Assembly (NCBI RefSeq): GCF_028368995.1
Contig: NZ_JAQNDL010000005.1
Location: 382,501 to 446,500 of the forward strand
DNA: 64,000 nucleotides
Source of the DNA: Nannocystis bainbridge
Lineage (GTDB): Bacteria > Myxococcota_A > Polyangia > Nannocystales > Nannocystaceae
Reading direction: 5' to 3'
Numbering within the stretch: the first letter of the stretch is position 1; every line of letters starts with the position of its first letter. The translations under genes were made by a program, and so were the position numbers. The notes below the pieces were generated by a model. The model was not told the DNA's origin, did no database searches, and saw only the letters and a program-made list of their open reading frames with translations. Below, in pieces: positions 51,854 through 62,831 of the stretch.

Positions 51854-52636
51854 TCAGAGCTGAGCAACGAATTCGAGCTCGGTCTGTTGCTTCGTGTTGA
51901 TGACCTTCGTGTGGACCGAACCGTCGTGAACATTAGCGACGGGTGCCGCGTAGGTCAGCACGTATCCGGCAGCCTCGCCTGCCCAAATTGACAGGTCTGC
52001 ATGAAGTCGAGCGACCTTGGCTGGGCTGTCCACGCGAAGCGCGAGGTGCCATATGCTGTCGCCGCGGAAGGCCTGCGCAGTCATCTCACCCCCAGGCACG
52101 AAAGCTCGGCTCCGGGCGGCGTCCATGGGGCAGTTTGAGGCGGAACGGTGAATGTCGAAGAACTCCAGCATCAGATCCCGTTCACCCCGGCGGATCCAGA
52201 CGCGCATGATCTCCGCATACGCGGCCACCCGCTGCTGAAACGAGTCGGACGCCGGGAAACGGTGCAACTTGCTCAGTCGGAGCACATCGCCGCCCCTGCG
52301 GCGCTCCGCCGCGTTGAGCGCCGCGAGCCACAGCGGAATGCTCGTCATCAGCATATCCAGCGGCTGGGAGACCTCGAATCCGACGTGACCGACATCGGTC
52401 GCGCTCGTCGCCTCGAGGGCCGCGCGCGCCATCGCTACACTGCCGTCAAAAAATTCACCAATCACCCGGTCAGCACGCAGGTGCTGCGTCGCCGACAGCG
52501 CAGACGTGAATTTTGCCCAGTCTTTTTGGAGGAGAAGCAGAAGGTCTCGCGTGGTCGAGACGCTCTTGCAGGCCAAGATCGCCTCGTGGAGCGAGAGCAT
52601 GTGCTCCCCATGCGCATGGCATTCATGAAGATGCAT
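51854..52636 (-). CDS. unrecognised protein of the aromatic cluster
   Basis: The protein has 260 residues. It opens with a His-rich MHLHECHAHGEHMLSLHEAI, is helical in the first two thirds, and ends with strands (DSIWHLALRVDSPAKVARLH, VHTKVINTKQQTELEFVAQL). No signal peptide, membrane segment or named domain is seen. It lies between the DAHP synthase and the megaenzyme on the same strand, with gaps of about 85 and 61 bases, so a dedicated pathway role is likely. The N-terminal His/Cys group (HLHECHAHGEH) could bind a metal. Function unknown. Confidence 0.65.
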   Translation of the reverse strand: MHLHECHAHGEHMLSLHEAILACKSVSTTRDLLLLLQKDWAKFTSALSATQHLRADRVIGEFFDGSVAMARAALEATSATDVGHVGFEVSQPLDMLMTSIPLWLAALNAAERRRGGDVLRLSKLHRFPASDSFQQRVAAYAEIMRVWIRRGERDLMLEFFDIHRSASNCPMDAARSRAFVPGGEMTAQAFRGDSIWHLALRVDSPAKVARLHADLSIWAGEAAGYVLTYAAPVANVHDGSVHTKVINTKQQTELEFVAQL

Positions 52637-52721
52637 CGTTTACGTCCGTGGAGAATGTTATTGCCTTCGTCGCCGGCATCCCGCTCGGGGCTGCCCGGCA
52701 CTTCGGCTGGCTCCCTCAGGG

Positions 52722-53735
<1,014 letters not shown>

Positions 53736-53963
53736 GGTTCCGACCAGGTGTTACGTGCGAGTTGAAAGTTCGGGAAGACTAGGAGAGACGCGATAGGAGA
53801 CAAGGGGTAGAGACGGATGAGCAACGTCACTGTCGCGCCGGGAGGCTCCGCAGATTCACGGCGGGGAATGCCTCGCAGGCCCGCAGAACGACCTCTGCGT
53901 CGAAGCAAACTGCGGACGTGTACCCACGCCCGCGGAACTTCTGGCAAAGAGCCGCAATAGGAT

Positions 53964-54097
<134 letters not shown>

Positions 54098-54649
54098 GCA
54101 GATGAAGCGTTTGGTCTCCGGGAGGCCGAGCAAGATGCAACCGGGAGGCCGAACGCGACTTTTACTGAAGTCATCTGGACGTTCTGGCACTGCCGCCGCC
54201 GAATCCGCGCAGCATGACAAAGGTTCAGAGACCCCTGTCTGTCACCACGACGGCGCTATCAGGAGTTTGTCCTCGTCGGCGTTGGGCGCTCGTCGGTACG
54301 GTGGGGGGCAGACGATTGGATGCGAATCAGCGCTGAGCACGACATGGTCATCTCCGCAGCGCGACCGATCCGTCATCGAAATCGGCGTCCCCGTTCGCCC
54401 GTCGACCAGGCACCCGCCCCTGGCAACCAGTCTTCGTAAGAAGAGGCCCCCTCCGAGCGGTTCGCGCAACGTCCCACGACCCGGGACCGACGCCGTCCCT
54501 GGATCTCCGGAAGATCCCCGTCTGTCCGCCGGTCGGATGGTCCGAGGGGAGGCCGGCGATCTGGAAGCCGCGATGTGCGTTGCCCGCGTTGTCCAGCCCG
54601 CCGACGGGGCGAAGATTGTCGGTAGGTGGCGCCGAGGGCGAGCGCCTCG

Positions 54650-54817
54650 TCAGTCGCAGGAGTCGCAGACGCCGTCGACGTGGCAGCCGCATTGCGTGGC
54701 GCCGGTCTCCGGGGCCATTCCGCCCTTCACCTGGCACAGCTCGTCCGCGCCGAGCGTGCGAAACTCGAACTTGGGCAGCTTCTCCTCGTCGTCTCTCTGC
54801 TTCGTTGTCTTAAGCAT
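54650..54817 (-). CDS. candidate RiPP precursor peptide with double-glycine leader
   Basis: This frame of 55 residues runs from the ATG at 54817 to the TGA at 54650-54652. The charged N-terminus leads to FRTLGADELCQVKGG, which has the spacing of double-glycine leaders (L..DEL..V.GG) cut by peptidase-ABC exporters. The 22-residue core after the GG, MAPETGATQCGCHVDGVCDS plus CD, has four cysteines, including CGC and CDSC. No ribosome site is strong, but the upstream bases are AT-rich and carry GTTCA three times in tandem (54833-54847). No modifying enzyme or exporter lies in the window, so processing would rely on distant genes. It is read in the same direction as the aromatic cluster. It could also be a small bacteriocin. 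Confidence 0.6.
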   Translation of the reverse strand: MLKTTKQRDDEEKLPKFEFRTLGADELCQVKGGMAPETGATQCGCHVDGVCDSCD

Positions 54818-54832
54818 GGTCCAATCCATTGA

Positions 54833-54847
54833 GTTCAGTTCAGTTCA
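54833..54847. repeat. three tandem GTTCA units upstream of the small peptide gene
   Basis: GTTCA occurs three times in a row, 16 bases before the peptide start, in an AT-rich promoter-like stretch. It may affect promoter spacing. Confidence 0.6.
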
Positions 54848-55042
54848 ATTTAATGTAAGTCGGTGCGAGGGCTCGTTCGCCCGGTCCCGCGCACGATCGC
54901 CGCTACCCGGAGGCGCGGCGGCCGTGGCGGGGCCGCTTGCGACGGTGTGCCTCTGACTCGGCACCGTCGCCGCGGGTTTCGCGGACGCCACCGAAATGAT
55001 TCACCAGCACATCACCGCCGAACCCGCGACCGTAGCGACGCA

Positions 55043-55062
55043 CCATGACGCACACGTCATGG
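55043..55062. repeat. perfect dyad CCATGACG-CACA-CGTCATGG
   Basis: The 8-bp arms are perfect with a 4-base centre, a shape typical of an operator or small hairpin. No intact gene is adjacent, so it may be a relic. Confidence 0.5.
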
Positions 55063-55691
55063 CGAACCGCCACGGAGCACCACCGCACCGCGGTGCACGA
55101 GGGCGACGGGATGTCGGCTGGAAGGCGCATCAATAAGCTCTCTCAGGCGAAAGCAAGTGAGTAAGGAAGTCAAGAATGCCCCGGAAGGACGCGCCGGCCC
55201 GAGCGTCTACAGTGACGACCAGGCCGGTCGAACTCTTGTAGCAGCGGCACCTGACCTTGCCAATAGTTTCGCCAGGATTTTTCGCGTGATCGCAGTGAAC
55301 GGGTCCGCGCAGACCCGTGAATTGCGTTCATGCGACGGCGCTTTTGAAAAGACGCCAATCGACGTCCGCCAGCGGTCCTATGCATGGAGAAACTCCGGCC
55401 GCGCCCGAACTATGCCCAATCATTTTTGCCCGTCCTCCTTACATTCGCCGCGCGACACGGTGCGCGCGTTCATCGGAGCCGCTCAGGTGTGACCACCTCG
55501 ACCGCCGACTTCGCCGCGCTGGCTCACTCGCCGAACCTCCCTGCCGCTGAAACCCGCCGGACGACCCCGGCGACGGGCGGCCTCGATCGCTCGTAGAAGC
55601 GCGCCAGGGTCGGTCTGCGGCCCGCCCGAGCGACCACGACGCTTGAACTCAGCTTCGCCGGCCTGGCTGCCGCGAGCGAGGCCGACGGCGA

Positions 55692-56270
55692 ACGCGCGAG
55701 TGCGCAGCCGCGGGGCTCGTGCACCTGCGCGCGGCACGGCTGGAGGAGGCGCGGGCCGACATCTCGCGTGCACACGAGCTGTGGCCGACCCGGCCGGACG
55801 TCGCGCTGCTCGCGGCCGAAATGGCCGAGCGCGACGGCGACCTCCGCCGCGCCGAGCAGATCCTCGCGCGCGCGATCGTGAAGGAGGGCGCGTGGGCACG
55901 GGCGTGCCAGGACCGGTTGCTCGAGCTCATGCGCGCACGCGGCGGGAAAAAGGTCGATCTCGATCGCACGATCGCGCGCTCGACCGCGAGTGGAAGGACG
56001 AACGGATTACAGAGGTGCTCGCCGCGCGGGCCGCTGCGCCGAAGCCCCTCGCGCCGTTCGAGCTCGACCTGCGCGGCGGCGGCCGAATCACGAGCGACTC
56101 GCTGCGTCGTGCGGTCCGCCTACCGGCCGATTTTCCCCTGCGGTACCGGGGCAATGCAATCCGGCAGATTATACCGGAGCATTACCTTCCGGTGGGGCGA
56201 TGCCCCAACTCCACACGAGCGCGCCCAGATCGGCGAGATACCGAACCTCACGGCGTCATTCGTCCGCGAT
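55692..56270 (+). pseudogene. frameshifted TPR-protein remnant
   Basis: One frame reads LVHLRAARLEEARADISRAH, then ELWPTRPDVALLAAEMAERD and GDLRRAEQILARAIVKEGAW, two clear TPR-like repeats ending near 55980. The same protein continues in another frame as LDREWKDERITEVLAARAA followed by PKPLAPFELDLRGG. No start codon or upstream domain is found. The fragment may be the tail of a TPR regulator or kinase whose front has been lost. Confidence 0.5.
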
Positions 56271-56313
56271 GAGCACCGGGACGAACAGCGCCCGCACGCG
56301 CGTCACAAGTCGG

Positions 56314-56556
56314 TCATGGTCCGCGTCGCGCGAAGGCCGGTCCCCCGAAGTGCTCGACCGCCGCGAACCGCTGCGACGAAGATAACGAGAACGACGGCGG
56401 GGTCCCGTCGCGCGAGAGGAAGCCGTGGACCGCGCGCGAGGCGTCGTTCCGGTGGTCCCCGCCCTCGCACACGAGCACGCTGCGGACGCTGCGTCCGAGT
56501 ACGAGCGCCGCGCTGAGCCCCGCAGGCCCGCCGCCGATCACGATTACGTCGTACAT
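56314..56556 (-). pseudogene. truncated thioredoxin-reductase-like flavoprotein
   Basis: From the ATG at 56556, 80 residues begin MYDVIVIGGGPAGLSAALVL with VLVCEGGDHRN after it: the FAD-binding N-terminus of thioredoxin-reductase-like enzymes, with the second motif region AVHGFLSRDGTPP. Such proteins have about 300 residues. The frame ends at 56314 and no continuation is visible in other frames, so only a fragment remains. Confidence 0.65.
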
Positions 56557-56925
56557 GCCATTCGAGGATGGTCGCAGACCGTTGCATCGGCAAGGACCGC
56601 CGGGCCTCTGGCGCCCGACCTGACAATCGACATTCAGCCGCGTTCGGTGCCAATCACGCGTCCAAGGTATTTCCCCGTCCGAGATCCGACAGCGTGACGC
56701 ATGTCCTTTCATCATGAATCCTCCCGAGGAAATCCGGGGCGAGTCCGCCGGGCTCGCGGCGGTTCGAGCCGACGACCCTCGATCGGCCCCTGGATGCGCG
56801 CATCACGGCCGCGCATCACGGCCGCCCGCGCGCTCTCCCCCACGCGCGGACGGCCGTGAGCCAGGCGCCTCGGGCTTGCGGGGGGCCTGCCCGCTGGGCT
56901 AGGGTGCGCGCCGCCTCGGCGGAGC
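56557..56925. other. intergenic region upstream of dbpA
   Basis: No gene is visible in these 369 bases. GCGCATCACGGCC occurs twice in tandem (56798-56823). TAGGGT at 56900-56905 is a possible -10 box for dbpA, followed by a GGAG ribosome site. Confidence 0.5.
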
Positions 56926-58337
<1,412 letters not shown>

Positions 58338-58341
<4 letters not shown>

Positions 58342-58580
58342 CGACGACCCCCAAGCCCAAAGATCCGCTGCACGGCATCACCCTCGAGGCCATGGTCAAC
58401 GACCTGGTGGCCTTCTTCGGCTGGGAAGAGCTCGGCCAGCAAATCTCGATCCGCTGCTTCACCAGCGAGCCGAGCGTGCCGTCGAGCCTCAAGTTCCTGC
58501 GCAAGACCCCCTGGGCCCGCGAGAAGGTCGAGAGCCTTTACCTCTTCGTCCAGCGCGAGCGCCGGCGGCAGGGGCTGTAG
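58338..58580 (+). CDS. VF530-family (DUF2132) small DNA-binding protein
   Basis: A GTG start at 58338 overlaps the dbpA stop by four bases (GTGA). The 80 residues contain DPLHGITLEAMVNDLVAFFG, WEELGQQISIRCFTSEPSVP and SSLKFLRKTPWAREKVESLY, nearly the whole VF530 domain. These small proteins bind double-stranded DNA; their cellular role is unclear. The overlap implies translational coupling with the helicase. Confidence 0.92.
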
Positions 58581-58673
58581 GCGCGCCTGGCCGCGGCCTT
58601 CGCCGGCGTCTCGACCGCCGCTGCACGGCGCAAGCCGGTGGGCAGGTGGACGCCGCAGGGCTCGCGGGTGGGC

Positions 58674-59261
58674 TCAGGAGGTGGGCGGCCCCTCGGGGGG
58701 GGTCAGCAGGTTCCCGGGCAGGAAGCCCGGGCACCGGTTCTGCACGCGCTGGCACGCCTCACCGAGCTCGGGCTCCGGGCTCGGCATCTTGCCCTGGTAG
58801 TTCTTGATGTTGCCGCAATCGAGCTCTTTGTAGAGCGCCTCGAGCTCGGTGACGACCTCCTCCATGCACGCATCGAGCTCGCCGATCGTCGTCGCGCAGG
58901 TGTCCCAGGCCAGCTCACAGCCTTTTCCGCCCGCCTCGACCGCGCCGGGCTCCTCGGGCGAGCCGAGGCACTCGTCGCGCGCGGTGACGCAGGCGTCGAC
59001 GCTGCCGTCGCCCAGCGTGCCCGCGATCAGGATGCCCTGCAGCGAACACAGCGCGCGTCGCACGTCGTCTGGCGTGATCTCTCGCGCGACGAAGGCAGCG
59101 GCGCCCTCGCAGAGCTGCTGTTGCTCGGCCGCGGTCAGGTCGGAGACCTTCTTGTTCACGGGCAGCTCGGAGATGGCGGAGTTGGCGGTCGCGCCGTCCT
59201 CCTTGCAACCTGACAGACTGAGCAGACCGACGAGCAGCAGCGGAGAAATCCTGGCGATCAT
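58674..59261 (-). CDS. Cys-rich hypothetical lipoprotein
   Basis: The protein has 195 residues. The lipoprotein signal is LLLVGLLSLSGC. The mature part is helical and has about nine cysteines spaced in pairs (QLCEGAAAF, LCSLQGIL, ACVTARDEC, GCELAWDTC, CGN, ACQRVQNRC), suggesting several disulfides in the periplasm or at the cell surface. I recognise no named family. Similar Cys-paired helical lipoproteins are common in myxobacteria. Confidence 0.75.
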   Translation of the reverse strand: MIARISPLLLVGLLSLSGCKEDGATANSAISELPVNKKVSDLTAAEQQQLCEGAAAFVAREITPDDVRRALCSLQGILIAGTLGDGSVDACVTARDECLGSPEEPGAVEAGGKGCELAWDTCATTIGELDACMEEVVTELEALYKELDCGNIKNYQGKMPSPEPELGEACQRVQNRCPGFLPGNLLTPPEGPPTS

Positions 59262-59933
59262 GGTCCGCGACTATGCGCAGCTTCGCCGAGGGTGCAACCA
59301 CGCGAAGCATGCGTCCGGGCGAGCCGCTGGACGCTGCGATGCACAGGCGTCGGGAGCGCCGCGAAGCGCGGGACCTCTGCTCGTTGTCCCGTCGAGGGTG
59401 TCGAGCACGAGACGCGTCGAATGCATCGAGTGCATCGAGACGGCTCGTTGAGCTCGGCGCCGGGGCCGATGCCCGAGCACGGGACGCGCGAGGGATCGGG
59501 CGCCCAGCAGCACGGCTTCCGCGAGGCCAGCGCAGAGCGCAGCAACTTCGTGGCGGGCTCGAGGTCCCGCGCACTCGGCCCCTGGTGCGCGGTCGTACAG
59601 GGCCCAGCGCAGGCGGACCCGTCGCGTCGCTCGGTCCAGCCCCTCGGCCGCGGCAGAGCGCGAGCGCGAGCGGACGGGCGGTGGACGTGCTCGCCAGTCA
59701 CCGCGATCCACAGGACCAGCGATTTGCGGCGCGGCCGGGGCCCGTGCGTCGAGCTCGTGCGGGCGAACGACGGTCGTCCCTCGTTCGCTCTCCGACGACT
59801 GCTCCCATCGCGCGAATACACCGTTTTTATCGACAATGAGCATTAACGCGATATCCCGGGGCGCTGGATCGTGGACACGCCATTGTCAGGTCGCCGGGTC
59901 CTGGTGTACCGTCCCCGGCGAAAAGAGGTGATG
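59262..59933. other. intergenic stretch without a convincing gene
   Basis: These 672 bases lie upstream of the oxidase operon. Several overlapping open frames exist on both strands but all are Arg/Ser/Pro-rich and lack domain character. TGCATCGAG occurs twice in tandem near 59420. An AT-rich patch near 59818-59850 (CCGTTTTTATCGACAATGAG) may hold the oxidase promoter. Confidence 0.5.
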
Positions 59934-62831
59934 ATGCCCGCGCCCGGTGAATTCAGCCCTCCTGCGCCTCCCTGCGACTGTGACAACGATCCGATCGGCG
60001 GCCTCGAGCGAATGTTCGTGCGATTCGCCCAAAATCGGGCCCTCGCCACCGGCCGCGATCCCGCGACGCGCCCGGTCTTCCTGCGGCTGCACGGCGTCGC
60101 GTTCGGGCGCTTCGAGATCAGCCCGGACTTGCCGGAGGAGCTACGGGTCGGCCTATTCGTGCCGGGCGCGTCCCACCGCGCGTGGGTCCGCTTCTCGAGC
60201 GACCTCCAGCCGGGGCGGCCGGATCTCGGCGGCACTCTGGGCATCGGTATCAAGCTGTTCGATGTCGAAGGTCCGAAGCTGCTCGAGCCCGACACCGAGG
60301 CGCGGACGCACGACTTCATCCTGCAGAATCACCCGGTCTTCTTCGTCGATGACGCCGCCAAGATGTGCGCGTTCACCTGCGCCTCGCTGAACGGTCAGCT
60401 CGACGCGTGGCTGGCCGACAACCCGGTGACCGCCCAGATCCTGAAGGACATGGAGAAGAAGGTCGATTCGGCGCTGGACTCGCCGTATTGGAGCGTCCTG
60501 CCGTACAGCTTCGGCCAGCGGCACGTCAAGTACAAGCTGGTGCCCGAGGCTGCCGGCGAGGGTCCGCCGGTCGACGTCGCGGATCCGACCTACCTGCGCG
60601 CCGACCTCCACCGGCGTATGGCCGCCGGCGAGGCCCGCTTCGGGTTCTACGTGCAATTGAAGCAGGCGGACATGCCGCTCGATCGCGCGACCGTGGAATG
60701 GTCGGAGCGCGAGAGCCCGCCGGTGCGCGTCGGCACCCTGGTGCTCCCGCAGCAGGACCTCGACGCCCGCGGACAATCGGCGTACGGCGAGAACCTGGCC
60801 TACAACCCATGGCACGCCCTGCCCGCCCACGCGCCGGCCGGCAGCATCTCCGACGCGCGCCGGGTCGTCTACCGCGCCTCTGCCGACAATCGCCGCGACG
60901 TCAATGGCCAGCCGCGCGGCGAGCCGACCGCGCCGCGGCCCGACACCTGGGACGGCGGTCGTCCGTACCCCACCGCCGTCGATCGCCGGATCGTGCGCGC
61001 GGCCATCCACCCTGCGATCGGCATCGCCCGCGTCGGCAACAGCGAGCATGAATTCCTCTACGGCCCCGAGGTCGTCGACGCACCGCCCGCGCCCGTGGGG
61101 GCCTGGCGCGACTCGACCGGGGCGTTCAAGCGGCAGGCCGCGCGCTTCCGGATCTACGGCTACAACGCCGCCGGCGACGTCGTCGGCGAGATCACCGCCA
61201 ACACCGCCGACATCACGTGGCGGGTCCACGTCGCCAATCACAAGGCCGCCTGGTACCAGTGGCAGATGGCGCTCGACATCCCCGAGGCGGAGGCCCTGGC
61301 GCTGCCGCTGCGGAACGCCGGCGTGAAGCCGGCCGATCGCGCGGAGCTCGTGATCGACGGCGGTCCGGTCGAGGTCCGCGGCGTGTCCACCGTCGGCTCG
61401 ACGATCGACGGCGAATTCCAGGGCACCCCGGTTCGCCTCGGCCAGCTCCGCACCGACGAGGTCGGCCGCCTGGTGTTCCTCGGGGGCCATGGCACTTCCG
61501 CCTCGCCGACCAACCAACCGATCTACAATGACAAGATCCCGACGACCTTCATCAACGCCGACGGTTGGTATGACGACACCTCCGACGGCCCCGTCACCGC
61601 GACCGTCCGCATCGAGGGCGCCGAGATCCCCGTCGAGGGCGCCTGGGTCGTCACCGCGCCGCCGGACTACGGTCCCGGGGTCCTCGGCGTCCGCACGCTG
61701 CACGATCTGCTCGTCGATATGTACGTGCAAGCGGGCTGGCAGGCGGCGCCGCGCGACATCACCTTCAAGCACGACGTGTGGCCGCTGCTGCGCCGCCTGA
61801 CCGGCTTACAGTGGAACAATCGCGGCTTCGCGGTCGCGTACGGGGCCGGCTCGCGGCTCGACTTCGACGATCGGGCCTTCGCCGCCGAGCTCGCGTGGAG
61901 GCCGGCGCCAGACGGCTACGATCGCAACCAGGAGCTCCGGCGGCAGATCGCCAATTGCTTCCGCCCGTCGAGCCCGACGGACGGCAATCAGCTGCCCTGG
62001 CCGTGGCTCTACGGCGACGCGATGGAGTCGGTGGCGATCGACAACCCGCGGCAGAACGCCACGATCACGCGGACGCAGGAGCAGGTCCTGGCGAAATGGG
62101 TCGCGGGGGAGTTCGTCGATGATTTCGCGGCCGCGCTGCCGACGTACGCCGCGATCGAGCAGGTGCCGCTGGCCGAACAGCCGGCGATGCTCGACCGTGC
62201 GTCGCTCGAGCACGCGCTCGCCGACGCCTTCCACCCCGGCTGCGAGGTGACCTGGCCGGTCCGCCACCTGACGATGTTCGCCCGGCCGTTCCGGATCCGT
62301 CAGCGCCCGGCGGGCACCCCGGCGCCGGATTACGGCCCGAAGCTGACGCAGCCGGTGGCGCTCGGCCCGGACGGCCCGCTGTACGAGCAAGGTCCGGGCG
62401 ACCTCACGCGCTGGATGGGGCTGCCATGGCAAGCCGACACTGCGTTCTGCCGCGCCGGCTACGACGAGCACTACGACCCCTTCATCCCCAGCTTCTGGCC
62501 GGCGCGGGTGCCCAACCAGGTGCTCACGCTCGAGCAATACCGCGTGCTCATGGACAGCTCGCAACCACTCGAGACCCGGCGCGACGCCTTCGCCGCGCGC
62601 ACCGACTGGAACGCGCGCCTCAGCGGCGACGCGCCGGCGCAGATGAAACAGATGGTCCATGAATTCCAGGAGATGGGGCTGCTCGAGGTGCAGCCGGGTC
62701 CGAGCGACATCCCGGGCGTGCCGGCTCAGCTCCGCGTCGCCACGGGCGGCCGCCCCGCCCCGCTGAAGGGCGTGGCCGAGAAGCTCCAGCCGCACGAATG
62801 GCCGGTGCCCGTCCACAAGCCGGCGCGGTGA
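59934..62831 (+). CDS. catalase-like domain fused to LodA-like quinone-cofactor oxidase
   Basis: The ATG at 59934, five bases after AGAGG, gives 965 residues. Residues about 20-330 are catalase-like, with the distal histidine in RLHGVAFGRF (His53), the asparagine in LQNHPVFFVDD (Asn132) and a proximal-type tyrosine in RRVVY (Tyr313). From about 345 the LodA-like part starts with IHPAIGIARVGNSEHEFLYG. It ends with HPGCEVTWPV (Cys770) and GDLTRWMGLPWQAD (Trp832), which fit the cysteine and tryptophan that form cysteine tryptophylquinone in LodA. Such oxidases deaminate amino acids and release hydrogen peroxide, so the haem domain could remove or use that peroxide. No signal peptide is seen. The LodB-like maturase gene follows with one base overlap. 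Confidence 0.88.
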   Translation: MPAPGEFSPPAPPCDCDNDPIGGLERMFVRFAQNRALATGRDPATRPVFLRLHGVAFGRFEISPDLPEELRVGLFVPGASHRAWVRFSSDLQPGRPDLGGTLGIGIKLFDVEGPKLLEPDTEARTHDFILQNHPVFFVDDAAKMCAFTCASLNGQLDAWLADNPVTAQILKDMEKKVDSALDSPYWSVLPYSFGQRHVKYKLVPEAAGEGPPVDVADPTYLRADLHRRMAAGEARFGFYVQLKQADMPLDRATVEWSERESPPVRVGTLVLPQQDLDARGQSAYGENLAYNPWHALPAHAPAGSISDARRVVYRASADNRRDVNGQPRGEPTAPRPDTWDGGRPYPTAVDRRIVRAAIHPAIGIARVGNSEHEFLYGPEVVDAPPAPVGAWRDSTGAFKRQAARFRIYGYNAAGDVVGEITANTADITWRVHVANHKAAWYQWQMALDIPEAEALALPLRNAGVKPADRAELVIDGGPVEVRGVSTVGSTIDGEFQGTPVRLGQLRTDEVGRLVFLGGHGTSASPTNQPIYNDKIPTTFINADGWYDDTSDGPVTATVRIEGAEIPVEGAWVVTAPPDYGPGVLGVRTLHDLLVDMYVQAGWQAAPRDITFKHDVWPLLRRLTGLQWNNRGFAVAYGAGSRLDFDDRAFAAELAWRPAPDGYDRNQELRRQIANCFRPSSPTDGNQLPWPWLYGDAMESVAIDNPRQNATITRTQEQVLAKWVAGEFVDDFAAALPTYAAIEQVPLAEQPAMLDRASLEHALADAFHPGCEVTWPVRHLTMFARPFRIRQRPAGTPAPDYGPKLTQPVALGPDGPLYEQGPGDLTRWMGLPWQADTAFCRAGYDEHYDPFIPSFWPARVPNQVLTLEQYRVLMDSSQPLETRRDAFAARTDWNARLSGDAPAQMKQMVHEFQEMGLLEVQPGPSDIPGVPAQLRVATGGRPAPLKGVAEKLQPHEWPVPVHKPAR

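Larger units (their letters stand above)
54818..55691. other. non-coding or decayed stretch
   Basis: I see no intact gene in these 874 bases. Short frames on both strands lack domain character. The stretch holds the GTTCA units, a perfect 8-bp dyad at 55043-55062 and the palindrome GCACCGCGGTGC near 55085. Confidence 0.5.

Noticed and set aside
59273..59846. Three overlapping frames of about 190 residues upstream of the oxidase gene
   Set aside because: They overlap on both strands, are Arg/Ser-rich and lack motifs or ribosome sites, so none is preferred.
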